A DNA stretch of 64,000 nucleotides from CAWJMF01 sp963843945 (GCA_963843945.1 CAWJMF010000002.1:1860001-1924000), one strand, 5' to 3'; positions 54,822-63,911 are shown, numbered from the stretch's first letter. Notes: a model not told the origin generated them from the letters alone. Made by a program: numbers and translations.

Positions 54822-56690
54822 CTAGACCTGCTCGCGGAGCGCCACTTTACGCAGCACGCGCGCGTCGCCGCTGCGCAGCGTGACGCCCGCGGCGTCGAAC
54901 CATTCCAGCAGCGGGACGGCGTACTTGCGCGAGGTGCCGATGAGGTCGCGAAACTCGGCAGGCGCGAGCGCACCCTCGCGCCGCAGCCGCTCTTCCAAGC
55001 GTAAGCGAATCGCCGCGATCTGCTCCCCGCGATAGACGTCCGAGCCGACCTTGACGAGCGCTCCGCTCGCGTAGAGCGTCTCGAGGCTCTGCGCGAGTCC
55101 GGGAATCTTCGAGGGCTTGAGCTTCGCCTCGAGTTCGCCGGCTGCAATCGGTGTAAACGGCTGCGCGGGGTCGCGCCCAAAGGCGCTTTCGAAAAACTCG
55201 CGTTGCTCGCGCGTGACGGCCGGGACGAAATCCGGCGTCGCAAAGTAGCCCGCGCGATGCGCCAAGCGCCCGTCTTCGGCGAGCGCGTTCAAGACGCGAA
55301 GCAGGCCGCTTTCGGACACGGCGAGCGCGCGCGACAAGCCGAGCGCCGTCAGACCGATGCGCCACGGAGCCTCGGCTTGGCTCGCTTCGAGGCGCTCGCG
55401 GACGCGCCGGTAGAGCGCGTCGACGTGCTCGCTTGCGGCGTACGCCGACGGCCGGGAAAGCCGCACCGCGAAGCCTTCCGCGCGCAAGCGCTCGAGCAGC
55501 TCGGCGGCGCGCTCGACCCGAACGTTGGCCACCGCGCCGGCGCGCTCGGGCGAAGTGCCGTCGTACCCCGCGTCGTGCAGCGCTTTGCCGATCGCGATCG
55601 CATCCGTGTCGAGGTCGGCCGGCGGTGCCTCGTTCGCGACGGCGCCGAACCTGCCGCCGCCGAGCAAATCCTTGGGTGAAAGGCGGCGGACGACGAAAGC
55701 TTCGCCGGGGATCGCAACCGTCGGCGTCCGCAAGTGCAGGCGCGCGGCGACGCGCTCCGCGCGCGCCGGGATCGTCTCAAAAACAAGCGTCCCCAAGATT
55801 TCCGCGGCGCCGGCGTAGACGCGCACGGGCGTGCGCCGGCGCAGCATCCCGAGCGCTTCCGGCCGCGGGGCGAAGGTCACCTCGAAACTTGCGGCGTCCC
55901 GAAACTGGGGACTCGCCAGCACGGCACCGCGCCGGATCTCCGCCGTATCGACGCCGGCAAGATTCGCGGCGACGCGCGAGCCGCCGCCAACGCTCTGCCG
56001 CTTCTCCCCGAAAACCTGGAGGCCGCGCACGCGCACCTCGCGGCCGAGCGGCGTCACGAGCAGCCGGTCGCCGACCGCGAGCGAGCCTTGCATCAGCGTG
56101 CCGGTGACGATCGTACCGTGCCCCGGCAGCGAAAAGACGCGGTCGATCGGCAGAAACGGCGGGGCGGCAGGCGCCCGCGGCGGTAAATCGACGAGCGCCT
56201 CGTGGATGGCGGCGCGCAATGCAGCGAGTCCGCTGCCGGTGAGCGACGAGACGGCGAAGACCGGCGCGCCCTGCGCCATCGTGCCGCGCGTCGTCTCGCG
56301 TACCAGCTCGGCGGCGAAGTCGAGATCGTCGGCGCCGACGGTGTCGGCTTTACTCAAGACGACGATCGTGCGCCGTACGTTCAAATATTCGAGGATCGCC
56401 AGATGCTCGAGCGTTTGCGGCCGCGGGCCGTCGTTCGCGGCCACGACGAGCAGCAAGAGTTCCATCCCCGCCGCGCCGGCCAGCATATTGTGCAAGAAGC
56501 GCTCGTGACCGGGCACGTCGACGATTCCCGCTTCGACGCCGTCCTCGAAGCGCAAGCGCGCAAAACCGAGGTCGAGCGTCATGCCCCGCAAGCGCTCTTC
56601 GAGCCAACGGTCGGGATCGGTTCCGGTCAAAGCGGTAACGAGCGAGGATTTGCCGTGATCGACGTGGCCGGCCGTTCCGATGACGTGCAC
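54822..56690 (-). CDS. selB: Selenocysteine-specific elongation factor
   Basis: SelB brings Sec-tRNA to UGA codons that are followed by a SECIS hairpin. The 622-residue protein starts HVIGTAGHVDHGKSSLVTAL (G1). RGMTLDLGFARL is the SelB-type G2, VDVPGHERFLHNMLAGAAG follows as G3, then VVLSKADTVG (G4). LPIDRVFSLPGHGTIVTGTL begins domain II. The C-terminal quarter has winged-helix repeats (RIGLTALGLSRALAVSESGL, RDLIGTSRKYAVPLLEWFDA) that bind SECIS RNA. ATG 56690 lies five bases after the selA stop, so selA-selB is an operon. Confidence 0.95.
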   Translation of the reverse strand: MHVIGTAGHVDHGKSSLVTALTGTDPDRWLEERLRGMTLDLGFARLRFEDGVEAGIVDVPGHERFLHNMLAGAAGMELLLLVVAANDGPRPQTLEHLAILEYLNVRRTIVVLSKADTVGADDLDFAAELVRETTRGTMAQGAPVFAVSSLTGSGLAALRAAIHEALVDLPPRAPAAPPFLPIDRVFSLPGHGTIVTGTLMQGSLAVGDRLLVTPLGREVRVRGLQVFGEKRQSVGGGSRVAANLAGVDTAEIRRGAVLASPQFRDAASFEVTFAPRPEALGMLRRRTPVRVYAGAAEILGTLVFETIPARAERVAARLHLRTPTVAIPGEAFVVRRLSPKDLLGGGRFGAVANEAPPADLDTDAIAIGKALHDAGYDGTSPERAGAVANVRVERAAELLERLRAEGFAVRLSRPSAYAASEHVDALYRRVRERLEASQAEAPWRIGLTALGLSRALAVSESGLLRVLNALAEDGRLAHRAGYFATPDFVPAVTREQREFFESAFGRDPAQPFTPIAAGELEAKLKPSKIPGLAQSLETLYASGALVKVGSDVYRGEQIAAIRLRLEERLRREGALAPAEFRDLIGTSRKYAVPLLEWFDAAGVTLRSGDARVLRKVALREQV

Positions 56691-56695
56691 GGCCT

Positions 56696-58060
56696 TCAGC
56701 CCGTCAGCATGCGGACGATCTCGCCGTCGCGTTCCGGCGGGAGCGCTCGTAGATCGAACAGCAGCGCGCCGCCGGCGACGCGTCCGGCGAGCGCGGGGCG
56801 CAAAGCGCGCAGCGCCCGCGCGCGCTGCTCGGGATCGCCGGGCGCATCGAGGCGCACGCCGAGCGACGCGATCGGCGCGAGCGGCAGCGCCCCGCCGCCT
56901 GCAAAGGCGTCCGTCTCGACGACGCTGGCGGCGACCCCGCGCTCGGCGAGTGCGCCGCAGATCCGCTCGGCGCGTGCGCGCAGTTCGTCGAGCGAGAGCC
57001 CCAGCATCGCGTAGAAGGGAATCTCGCGCAGCCGCCCCGGTTCGAGGTGGAGACGCAACGTCGCCGCGAGCGCCGCCAGCGTCGACTTGTCGACGCGTAA
57101 GGCGCGCAGCAGAGGATTGGCGCGCAGCCGCGCGACCAGCGCCGCCCGGCCCACGATGATGCCGGCTTGCGGACCGCCCAGCAGCTTATCGCCCGAAAAT
57201 GCGACGAGGTCGAGACCGTCGCCGACCGCTTCGCGAACGGTGCGCTCGTGAGGCAGCCCGTACGGCACGAGATCGACGAGCGCGCCGCTCCCCAGATCCT
57301 CGACCAGCGGAACGCCGGCGCGCCGCGCCAGCGCCGCCAGCTCGCGCGGTTCGACGTCGGCGACGAAGCCCTGCATTGCGAAGTTCGAGGCGTGCGTGCG
57401 CAGCAGCAGCGCAGTCGGCGCGCCCAGCGCGCCCTCGAAGTCGCGCAAATACACCTTGTTCGTCGTGCCCACTTCGACCAGGCGTGCGCCGCTGCGCGCG
57501 AGGACGTCGGGCAAACGAAACCCGCCGCCGATTTCGACCAACTGATTGCGCGCGACCACGACCTCGCGTCCGCGCGCGAACGTGTCGAGGATAAGCAGGA
57601 TCGCCGCGGCGCAATTATTGACGACCAGACCGTCCTCCGCGCCGCTCGCCTCGCGCAGGAGTGCCCCGACGCGGTCGTAACGCGAGCCGCGCGCGCCGCT
57701 TTCCAGATCGAACTCGAGGTTCGAGTAGCCGCCTCCGATACGCGCCATCGCCTCGAGCGCGGCCGGCGCGAGCGGCGCGCGGCCCAAATTCGTGTGCAGC
57801 AGAATCCCGGTGCCGTTCAGCACCTCGACCAGACCGTTCGCCTCGGCGCGCGCGAGGCGCGCGCGAATTTCCGCGACGAGCGCCTCGAAGCCGGGCAGCG
57901 CCGAACCCTCAAGCGCGCGCGCGCGCGCTTCGCGCAAGACCCCCGAGACGGTCGATTTCACCGTCTCGGTACCGAGCAAGGCGCCGAACGCCGCGAGGCT
58001 CGGTTCGGCCAGCAGCCGGTGCACCGCGGGAACTCCGCGCAAGGCGGAGTCCGCGGTCAC
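56696..58060 (-). CDS. selA: L-seryl-tRNA(Sec) selenium transferase
   Basis: SelA converts Ser-tRNA-Sec to Sec-tRNA-Sec using selenophosphate. The 454-residue PLP enzyme has VEVLNGTGILLHTNLGRAPL, YSNLEFDLESGARGSRYDRV, LVVNNCAAAILLILDTFARG and the PLP lysine in VAFSGDKLLGGPQAG, plus LRALRVDKSTLAALAATLRL. GTG 58060 is used because the trxA stop lies at 58068-58070 and there is no better start nearby. The substrate tRNA genes are at 29.6 and 36.7 kb. The selenophosphate synthase gene selD is not in the window. Confidence 0.93.
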   Translation of the reverse strand: MTADSALRGVPAVHRLLAEPSLAAFGALLGTETVKSTVSGVLREARARALEGSALPGFEALVAEIRARLARAEANGLVEVLNGTGILLHTNLGRAPLAPAALEAMARIGGGYSNLEFDLESGARGSRYDRVGALLREASGAEDGLVVNNCAAAILLILDTFARGREVVVARNQLVEIGGGFRLPDVLARSGARLVEVGTTNKVYLRDFEGALGAPTALLLRTHASNFAMQGFVADVEPRELAALARRAGVPLVEDLGSGALVDLVPYGLPHERTVREAVGDGLDLVAFSGDKLLGGPQAGIIVGRAALVARLRANPLLRALRVDKSTLAALAATLRLHLEPGRLREIPFYAMLGLSLDELRARAERICGALAERGVAASVVETDAFAGGGALPLAPIASLGVRLDAPGDPEQRARALRALRPALAGRVAGGALLFDLRALPPERDGEIVRMLTG

Positions 58061-58067
58061 GACGGGA

Positions 58068-58400
58068 TCAGGCGGCCGCGAGATGCTTGTCGAGCATCGA
58101 CGTGATCGTCTTTTCGCTGACGAATCCGACGATGCGGTCGATCGCCTGACCACCCTTGAACAGGATAAGACACGGAATTCCCGACACGTGGTACTCGCCG
58201 GCCAGCGAGGGATTGCGGTCGGTGTCGAGCTTCATGAACTTGATGCGGCCGGCGTACGACGAGGCGACCTTCTCGACGACCGGGCTCAGCATCTTGCACG
58301 GGCCGCACCAGTCGGCCCAAAAGTCGACCAGCACCGGCTGATCGTTCGAGAGAACGTCCTGCGCAAACGTGGTCTGCGTGACGTCGGGAAGAGCGCTCAT
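58068..58400 (-). CDS. trxA: Thioredoxin
   Basis: This 110-residue thioredoxin has the redox-active WCGPC in VDFWADWCGPCKMLSPVVEK (Cys32/Cys35 region), the buried Asp in LVDFWAD, the cis-proline IPCLILFKGG and a helical C terminus. An additional cysteine lies next to the cis-proline (GIPCLILF), where most have Thr. ATG 58400. The selA start follows the stop by eight bases, so trxA-selA-selB is probably one transcript. This may reflect supply of reduced selenium, although trxA is often placed in operons at random. Confidence 0.93.
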   Translation of the reverse strand: MSALPDVTQTTFAQDVLSNDQPVLVDFWADWCGPCKMLSPVVEKVASSYAGRIKFMKLDTDRNPSLAGEYHVSGIPCLILFKGGQAIDRIVGFVSEKTITSMLDKHLAAA

Positions 58401-58470
58401 TTCCTATCGATACCTCCGAAAATCTTGGACCGCCGCGAGGGCCGGGCGGTTGCGGTGCTGCCGATCGCGG

Positions 58471-60984
58471 CTATTTGCCCGTCGCGGGAGGTTCCCCGGT
58501 AATGTCCGCGATCTGCTTGGTCTGTTCGCCCAGGTTCGTCACGGCGATCACTTCGTCGCCTTCCTCGAGGCGCTGCAGGCGGACGCCCTTGGTCGAGCGT
58601 CCGGCTTTGCGGATCTCCGAGGCCCGGATCCGGATCACCTGATTCCCCGAGGTCATCAGCAGAATCTCGTCTTCGGCCTTGACCAAGATCTGATCGACGA
58701 CGTGGCCGACGTTCTTCTCGCGCGCGAACGCCTTCACGCCCTTGCCGCCGCGCGAGGTGTGCCGGTAGTCGTCGATCGCCGTCCGCTTGCCGAAGCCTTG
58801 CGAGGTGACGATCAAGACTTCGCGCCGTTCGGGCTCCTCGATGTCCATCGCCACGACTTCGTCGCCGGGCGCGAGCGTGATCGCGCGCACGCCCCGGGCG
58901 TTGCGGCCCATCGAGCGCACGTCCTTCTCGTTGAAGTGGACGGCCATGCCGTCGCGCGTGCCCAAGATGATGTCGCGCGAGCCGTCCGAGAGATCGACGG
59001 CCAGCAGCTCGTCGTTCTCGTCGAGGTCGATGGCGTTCAGGCCGCTCTTGCGAATGTTCGCGAACTCGGAAAGCGACGTTTTCTTGATGACGCCGCGGCG
59101 GGTGACCATCACGAGAAAACGGTCCTCGTCGAAGGTCGAGACCGGGAAGACCGCGGTTACCTTTTCGCCCGGCGGAAGCGTCAGCAAGTTGACCAGCGCC
59201 GTGCCCCTGGCTTGCCGCGTGCTGTCGGGAATTTCGTAGCCCCGCAGGCGATACGCGCGTCCTTTGTTGGTGAAGAACAGGACGTGCTGGTGCGTCGAGG
59301 CCATGAAGAAGTTCTGCACGACGTCTTCGCGCTTGAGGTTCGAGATGCCGGTGACGCCGCGGCCGCCGCGATTTTGCGCGCGGAAGGTGTCGACCGATAC
59401 CCGTTTGATGTAGCCGCCGACCGTCGAGGTGACGACGACGTCGCTGTCCGCGATCATGTCTTCCATCGCGAACTCGTCCTCGAGCGGCACGATCTGGGTG
59501 CGGCGGGGATCGCCGAACCGCTTCTTGAGGTCTTCCGACTCGCTGCGCACGATCGCCGCGATGCGGCGCGGGCTCGCCAAGATATCCTCGAGCTCGGCGA
59601 TCGTCTTGAGCAGCTCGCGATACTCGTCCTCGATCTTGGCCCGTTCCAGGCCGACGAGGGTGCGCAAACGCATGTCGAGGATCGCGTTCGCCTGCAGCAC
59701 CGACAGCGTGAAGCGGGTCACGAGGCGTTCGCGCGCGATCTCGGTGCTGTCGCTGTTGCGAATGATCGCGATGACTTCCTCGATGTTGTCGAGCGCGATC
59801 CGGAAGCCTTCGAGGATATGGGCGCGCTCGCGCGCCTTGGTGAGGTCGTATTCGGTGCGTCTGCGAATGACGGTCTTGCGGTGGCCGATAAAATGTTCGA
59901 GCATCTGGCGCAGCGAGAGGACTTGCGGTTCGAGCGCGCTAGGCATTCCCGGAATCGTCGGCGGCACGGGCAAGAGCGCCAGCATGTTGAAGCCGAAGCT
60001 CGACTGCAGCGGCGTGTGCTTGTAGAGCAGGTTGAGAACGACGCCTGGCGTGGCGGAACGCGCCAGTTCGACGACGATGCGCGTGCCTTTGCGATCCGAC
60101 TCGTTCTGCAGGCTCGAGATGCCGACGATCGATTTCTGTTCGTGCGCCTCGGCGATCGCCTCGACGATGCGCGCCGTCGTCACCTGAAACGGCACCTCGG
60201 TAATGATGATGCGATGGCGGCCGCGTTCTTCGACGATTTCGGCCTTGCCGCGCATCACGATCGACCCCCGGCCGGTCCGATACGCCTGACGGATCGCCTC
60301 TTTGCCCATGAGCGAGCCGCCCGTCGGAAAGTCGGGACCTTGCACGATGTCGGCTAAAGCCCGGTCGAGTTCCTCGGGCGCGTCGTCGTCGTGGTCGACG
60401 AGATATGCGATCGCGTCGCTGATCTCGCCGATGTTGTGCGGGGGGATGTTCGTCGCCATGCCGACCGCGATGCCGCTCGACCCGTTGACGAGGAGCTGCG
60501 GGAGGCGCGAAGGCAGCACCGTCGGCTCGGTGCCCTGACTGTCGAAATTGGGGATGAAATCGACCGTCTCTTTGTCGATGTCGGCGAGCATTTCCATCGC
60601 GATACGCGCCAAGCGCGCCTCGGTGTAGCGATAGGCGGCGGGCCGGTCGCCGTCGATCGAGCCGAAGTTCCCGTGCGGGTCGATCAGCGGGTAGCGCAGC
60701 GTGAAGTCTTGCGCCATGCGCACCAGCGCGTCGTAGACCGAACTATCGCCGTGAGGGTGGTAGTTCTTGAGGACTTCGCCGATGACGCCGGCGCACTTGC
60801 GGTGCTGTTTGTCCGGGGTGAGGTTCATCTCGCGCATCGCATACAGGATGCGGCGCTGCACGGGTTTCAATCCGTCGCGGACGTCGGGCAGCGCTCTCGA
60901 CGCGATGACCGACATCGCGTAGGAGAGATACGATTCCCGCATCTCGTCTTCGACGTTTATCTGAGAGGTACGATCTCTATCCAA
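58471..60984 (-). CDS. gyrA: DNA gyrase subunit A
   Basis: GyrA breaks and rejoins DNA during supercoiling. The 837-residue protein has SYLSYAMSVIASRALPDVRD, the quinolone-resistance region HPHGDSSVYDALVRMAQ with Ser and Asp at the E. coli 83 and 87 positions (the sensitive residues), the catalytic Tyr in RPAAYRYTEARLA, and a C-terminal beta-pinwheel of six blades. The GyrA box reads QNRGGRG instead of the usual QRRGGKG/RG. The start is TTG 60984; no ATG or GTG lies near. gyrB is not in the window. Confidence 0.97.
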   Translation of the reverse strand: MDRDRTSQINVEDEMRESYLSYAMSVIASRALPDVRDGLKPVQRRILYAMREMNLTPDKQHRKCAGVIGEVLKNYHPHGDSSVYDALVRMAQDFTLRYPLIDPHGNFGSIDGDRPAAYRYTEARLARIAMEMLADIDKETVDFIPNFDSQGTEPTVLPSRLPQLLVNGSSGIAVGMATNIPPHNIGEISDAIAYLVDHDDDAPEELDRALADIVQGPDFPTGGSLMGKEAIRQAYRTGRGSIVMRGKAEIVEERGRHRIIITEVPFQVTTARIVEAIAEAHEQKSIVGISSLQNESDRKGTRIVVELARSATPGVVLNLLYKHTPLQSSFGFNMLALLPVPPTIPGMPSALEPQVLSLRQMLEHFIGHRKTVIRRRTEYDLTKARERAHILEGFRIALDNIEEVIAIIRNSDSTEIARERLVTRFTLSVLQANAILDMRLRTLVGLERAKIEDEYRELLKTIAELEDILASPRRIAAIVRSESEDLKKRFGDPRRTQIVPLEDEFAMEDMIADSDVVVTSTVGGYIKRVSVDTFRAQNRGGRGVTGISNLKREDVVQNFFMASTHQHVLFFTNKGRAYRLRGYEIPDSTRQARGTALVNLLTLPPGEKVTAVFPVSTFDEDRFLVMVTRRGVIKKTSLSEFANIRKSGLNAIDLDENDELLAVDLSDGSRDIILGTRDGMAVHFNEKDVRSMGRNARGVRAITLAPGDEVVAMDIEEPERREVLIVTSQGFGKRTAIDDYRHTSRGGKGVKAFAREKNVGHVVDQILVKAEDEILLMTSGNQVIRIRASEIRKAGRSTKGVRLQRLEEGDEVIAVTNLGEQTKQIADITGEPPATGK

Positions 60985-61044
60985 TACCGATTTTCACGCG
61001 CGGGCTAAGCGGCGCGAGCCGACGAAAGTGATGAGCGATGGATC

Positions 61045-61278
61045 TTAATGCGGTTGAGCGTGGCGCGGTCGGAACAGCCAGCCGACCAGGACCCCGACGA
61101 TCGCTCCGACGATCGCTCCGACCAGTGCCACCGTGGGGATACCGGCGCCCCAATTTCCCCCATGCTGGCCAAACGTGATCATCCGTTGGAAGAAAAGAAA
61201 GGCTTCGACGAGCGCGGCGATCACGGCCGAAACCACGCCGGATATAACGCCGATCAGGACGCCGCTTACTCGAACCAT
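61045..61278 (-). CDS. Small two-helix membrane protein
   Basis: This protein of 77 residues has two hydrophobic helices, VSGVLIGVISGVVSAVIAAL at the N terminus and IPTVALVGAIVGAIVGVLVG near residue 50. They have a small-residue (glycine-zipper-like) pattern, and the protein ends in a short basic tail. ATG 61278 with a weak GTAGAG site. The open frame upstream overlaps tsaE in antisense and is not included. It is upstream of gyrA and may share its transcript. Function unknown. Confidence 0.5.
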   Translation of the reverse strand: MVRVSGVLIGVISGVVSAVIAALVEAFLFFQRMITFGQHGGNWGAGIPTVALVGAIVGAIVGVLVGWLFRPRHAQPH

Positions 61279-61320
61279 CTCTACGGGCTTCGCGCTAGCG
61301 AGCGAGGTTTCTTCTCCCTG

Positions 61321-61743
61321 ATGCGGCGCCGCGTACGCGCCGCCGGACTCGACGCCTTCGAACGCGTGGCGGCGGAATTCGCTCGAACGCTCGCTCCGGG
61401 GAGCGTCGTCGCGCTGGCCGGGCAACTCGGTTCGGGCAAGACGACCTTCGTACGCGCCGTCGTGCGCGCGTTGCACGGCAACGACGACGCCGTCGCCAGT
61501 CCGACTTTCGTCTTTCGGCATCGCTACGCGGGCCGGCCGCCGATCGAGCACCTGGATCTGTATCGCATCGACGACCCGGCCGAGGCCGCCGAACTCGGCT
61601 TGGAGGACAGCTTCGACGCCGGCTCGATCGTGTTGATCGAGTGGCCCGAGCGTTTGCCCGGCCTTCTTCCGCCGCACGCGTGGCGCGTCGCCATCGAAGG
61701 TTCGGGCGACGGCGCGCGGCAGCTCACGATCGAGCGGCCCTGA
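61321..61743 (+). CDS. tsaE: tRNA t6A synthesis ATPase TsaE
   Basis: TsaE is the ATPase of the TsaB-TsaD-TsaE complex that makes N6-threonylcarbamoyladenosine at position 37 of ANN-decoding tRNAs. The 140-residue protein has a Walker A motif in LAGQLGSGKTTFVRAVV, followed by VASPTFVFRHRY and HLDLYRIDDPAEAAELGLED, and a C-terminal VLIEWPERLPGLLP, all typical. ATG 61321 is used; the open frame continues upstream without similarity. Its TGA overlaps the ATG of tsaB (TGATG). TsaD is not in the window. Confidence 0.9.
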   Translation: MRRRVRAAGLDAFERVAAEFARTLAPGSVVALAGQLGSGKTTFVRAVVRALHGNDDAVASPTFVFRHRYAGRPPIEHLDLYRIDDPAEAAELGLEDSFDAGSIVLIEWPERLPGLLPPHAWRVAIEGSGDGARQLTIERP

Positions 61744-62423
61744 TGGGTCTCCTGCTCGCGCTCGACGGCGCGCTCGGACCCTTTTCCGCGGCCCTCATCG
61801 CGCGCGACGGAAGCCTTCCGGCACGAACCGCGGCGACCGCCGGCGGGGACGCGCTCGAACGCGGTCTGCAACTCGTCGGTGACGTCCTCGGCGACACCCC
61901 GCTCGCCGGCCTCGAAGCGCTCGCGGTCGGAACCGGACCCGGTTCGTTCACCGGCTTGCGGATCGCGCTCAGCTACGCGAAGAGTCTCGCGTTCGCCGCC
62001 GGGATTCCGTTGATCGGCGTCTCCTCGTACGATGCCCTCGAGCCGGAAGCGATGCCGCTGCCGAGCGCGACGTTCGTCCACGCCCGAGCCGGCCTGGCTT
62101 GCATGCGGCTGCGCACCGAAAGAGGGAATACCAGCCTATGTGCGCCTTACGCCGAACTGGCCGGCACCGTTGCCGCGGAAATCGGGCCGGGAAATGAACT
62201 GCGCGCCTGCGGAGCGCTGGAGGGCGTGACTTCACAGCTTGGCGAACGCGGCATCATCGTGCGTCCCTGTCCTCCGGCCGAGCAGCCTCCCGCGCTCGCG
62301 ATCGCGCTTCGCGCCCTCCGGCGAGCGCCGGCCGAAAACCCGCACGCCGTACTGGCGGACTACGGCGAGCGCACGAGTTACGCCGAGCGTAGCCCGAAAC
62401 CGAGGCCCGCGCGGCGCGCATGA
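61743..62423 (+). CDS. tsaB: tRNA t6A synthesis protein TsaB
   Basis: TsaB is the inactive-kinase-fold partner of TsaD. Its N-terminal blocks are clear: LLLALDGALGPFSAALIARD, then GLEALAVGTGPGSFTGLRIA, the diagnostic TsaB motif, and LSYAKSLAFAAGIPLIGVSS. The C-terminal half is more variable, as usual. 226 residues. The start ATG 61743 overlaps the tsaE stop and the stop overlaps rimI (ATGA), giving a fully coupled operon. Confidence 0.92.
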   Translation: MGLLLALDGALGPFSAALIARDGSLPARTAATAGGDALERGLQLVGDVLGDTPLAGLEALAVGTGPGSFTGLRIALSYAKSLAFAAGIPLIGVSSYDALEPEAMPLPSATFVHARAGLACMRLRTERGNTSLCAPYAELAGTVAAEIGPGNELRACGALEGVTSQLGERGIIVRPCPPAEQPPALAIALRALRRAPAENPHAVLADYGERTSYAERSPKPRPARRA

Positions 62424-62989
62424 GGGCCGATCTCGATCCGCGCTTCGCCGCGAATGGCCCGCTCGCGATCGTTCCGATGCAAGCCGCCGACGTTCGCGCG
62501 GTCATGCGCATCGAATCGCTCTCGTTCACCACCTCCTGGCCCCCGAGCGCGTTTCACAGCGAGCTCAACGATAACAAGCTGGCACACTACTTCGTGGGAC
62601 GCGCCGGCGATCCGCAGATGGGACCGATCGTCGCCTACGGCGGCATTTGGGTGATCCTGGAAGACTCGCACGTGACGACGATCGCCGTTCATCCCGATTG
62701 GCGCGGCAAGAAATACGGCGAGCAGCTGCTCGTGCGTCTCTTGCGCGAAGCGATCGAACGCGGCGCGTCGTGGATTACGCTCGAGGCGCGCGAGTCCAAC
62801 CTCGTCGCCCAAAACCTCTACCGGAAGTACGGGTTCGTCACGGTCTCGACGCGCCGCGCCTACTACAGCGACAACGGCGAAAACGCGGTCGTGATGTGGG
62901 CCGGAAACCTGCGCGGCGAACTCTATCGCAATCGTCTCGCCGCACTCGAGAGCCGGCTCGCGCAAACCCTGGCGATTCCGGGCGCTTGA
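62420..62989 (+). CDS. rimI: Ribosomal-protein-alanine acetyltransferase RimI-like
   Basis: This 189-residue GNAT protein matches RimI: AIVPMQAADVRAVMRIESLS, TTSWPPSAFHSEL, VTTIAVHPDWRGKKYGEQLL with the acetyl-CoA loop, then ITLEARESNLVAQNLYRKYG and RRAYYSDNGENAVVMW. RimI acetylates the N-terminal alanine of ribosomal protein S18, and it very often follows tsaB. ATGA overlap with tsaB; its TGA overlaps the TTG start of the next gene. Confidence 0.9.
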   Translation: MRADLDPRFAANGPLAIVPMQAADVRAVMRIESLSFTTSWPPSAFHSELNDNKLAHYFVGRAGDPQMGPIVAYGGIWVILEDSHVTTIAVHPDWRGKKYGEQLLVRLLREAIERGASWITLEARESNLVAQNLYRKYGFVTVSTRRAYYSDNGENAVVMWAGNLRGELYRNRLAALESRLAQTLAIPGA

Positions 62990-63582
62990 ATTTCACGGCG
63001 CTCGCGAAGGCAGTCCGCGCGCACTTGGCCCTCGATCATCGGTACGAGCACGTGCTTCGCGTCGCTCGCCTGGCCGAGCGCCTCGCAAGCGCGCACGGCG
63101 TTGCGCCGGAGCGCGCGCGCTTGGCCGGAATGCTCCACGACCTCGCGCGCCTCTATCCGGCCGAGCGCCTGCTGCGGGAGTGCGCGGCGCGCGGTCTCGC
63201 GGTCGACGCCTTCGAGCGGCGCAACCCGATCGTGCTGCACGCGCGGCTCGGCGCCGAGCTTGCGCGCGAGCGCTTCGGCGTGAATGATGAAGGCGTGCTC
63301 TCCGCGATTCGCAAGCACACCGTCGCGGCCGCGGAGATGTCACCGCTCGATGAGGTCGTGTACCTCGCCGACGGCCTCGAGCCGGGCCGGCCTTTCGCCG
63401 AGCGCGGCGCACTCGAGCGTTCCGCCTTCGAGGACCTGTCCGCTGCGATGTTGGCGACGCTCGAAACGAGCGGCGCCTATCTCGCGGAACGCGGGCTCGA
63501 AATCGCGCCGCAAACCCTTGCCGCACTCGACCGTTACCGGAAGCTCGCGGTAACGAAAGGAGCAACGACCTGCCTGACCTGA
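62986..63582 (+). CDS. yqeK: HD-domain protein YqeK (symmetrical Ap4A hydrolase-like)
   Basis: This 198-residue HD phosphohydrolase has the YqeK signature: HRYEHVLRVARLAERLASAH, ARLAGMLHDLARLYPAERLL (HD), LHARLGAELARERFGV, LSAIRKHTVAAAEMSPLDEV and VYLADGLEPGR. YqeK proteins hydrolyse diadenosine tetraphosphate to two ADP. The only suitable start is TTG 62986, overlapping the rimI stop as TTGA. Its 3' end overlaps the rsfS start region. Confidence 0.9.
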   Translation: MNFTALAKAVRAHLALDHRYEHVLRVARLAERLASAHGVAPERARLAGMLHDLARLYPAERLLRECAARGLAVDAFERRNPIVLHARLGAELARERFGVNDEGVLSAIRKHTVAAAEMSPLDEVVYLADGLEPGRPFAERGALERSAFEDLSAAMLATLETSGAYLAERGLEIAPQTLAALDRYRKLAVTKGATTCLT

Positions 63583-63911
63583 TCGATATCGTCCAAGCGG
63601 CCGCGCTCGACAAGAAAGCCGAAGACGTCGTCGTCTTGCCCTTGGAAGGGCGCACCATCGTCGCCGACGCGTTCTTGCTCGCGACCGGACGATCGAAAAT
63701 ACAAACGCGCTCGATCGCCGACTCGATCGCCGAAGCCGTCAAGGACGCCGGGTTCCGCGTCGCGCGAATCGAAGGTTACGCCGACGGCGGCTGGATCCTC
63801 ATCGACTTGGGCACGGTCGTCGCCCACGTTTTCACCCCCGAATCGCGAGCGTTTTACAATCTCGAGCGGCTGTGGGGTGCACCGGAATCGCGCCGAGCGC
63901 AAGGTTCGTGA
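63570..63911 (+). CDS. rsfS: Ribosome silencing factor RsfS with apparent CTG start
   Basis: RsfS binds ribosomal protein L14 and blocks subunit joining in stationary phase. The protein reads DLIDIVQAAALDKKAEDVVV, then VADAFLLATGRSKIQTRSIA, GWILIDLGTVVAHVF and ESRAFYNLERLWG, the whole family pattern. The N-terminal helix begins just after 63570. In this frame there is no ATG, GTG or TTG before residue 24. CTG at 63570 has AAAGGAG seven bases upstream, an excellent Shine-Dalgarno, and gives the normal length of 113. The stop overlaps the next gene (GTGA). Confidence 0.92.
   Translation: MPDLIDIVQAAALDKKAEDVVVLPLEGRTIVADAFLLATGRSKIQTRSIADSIAEAVKDAGFRVARIEGYADGGWILIDLGTVVAHVFTPESRAFYNLERLWGAPESRRAQGS

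Noticed and set aside
58369..60357. Plus-strand open frame of 662 codons opposite gyrA
   Set aside because: Antisense shadow of gyrA with no motifs or ribosome-binding site; composition is an artefact of GC-rich codons.
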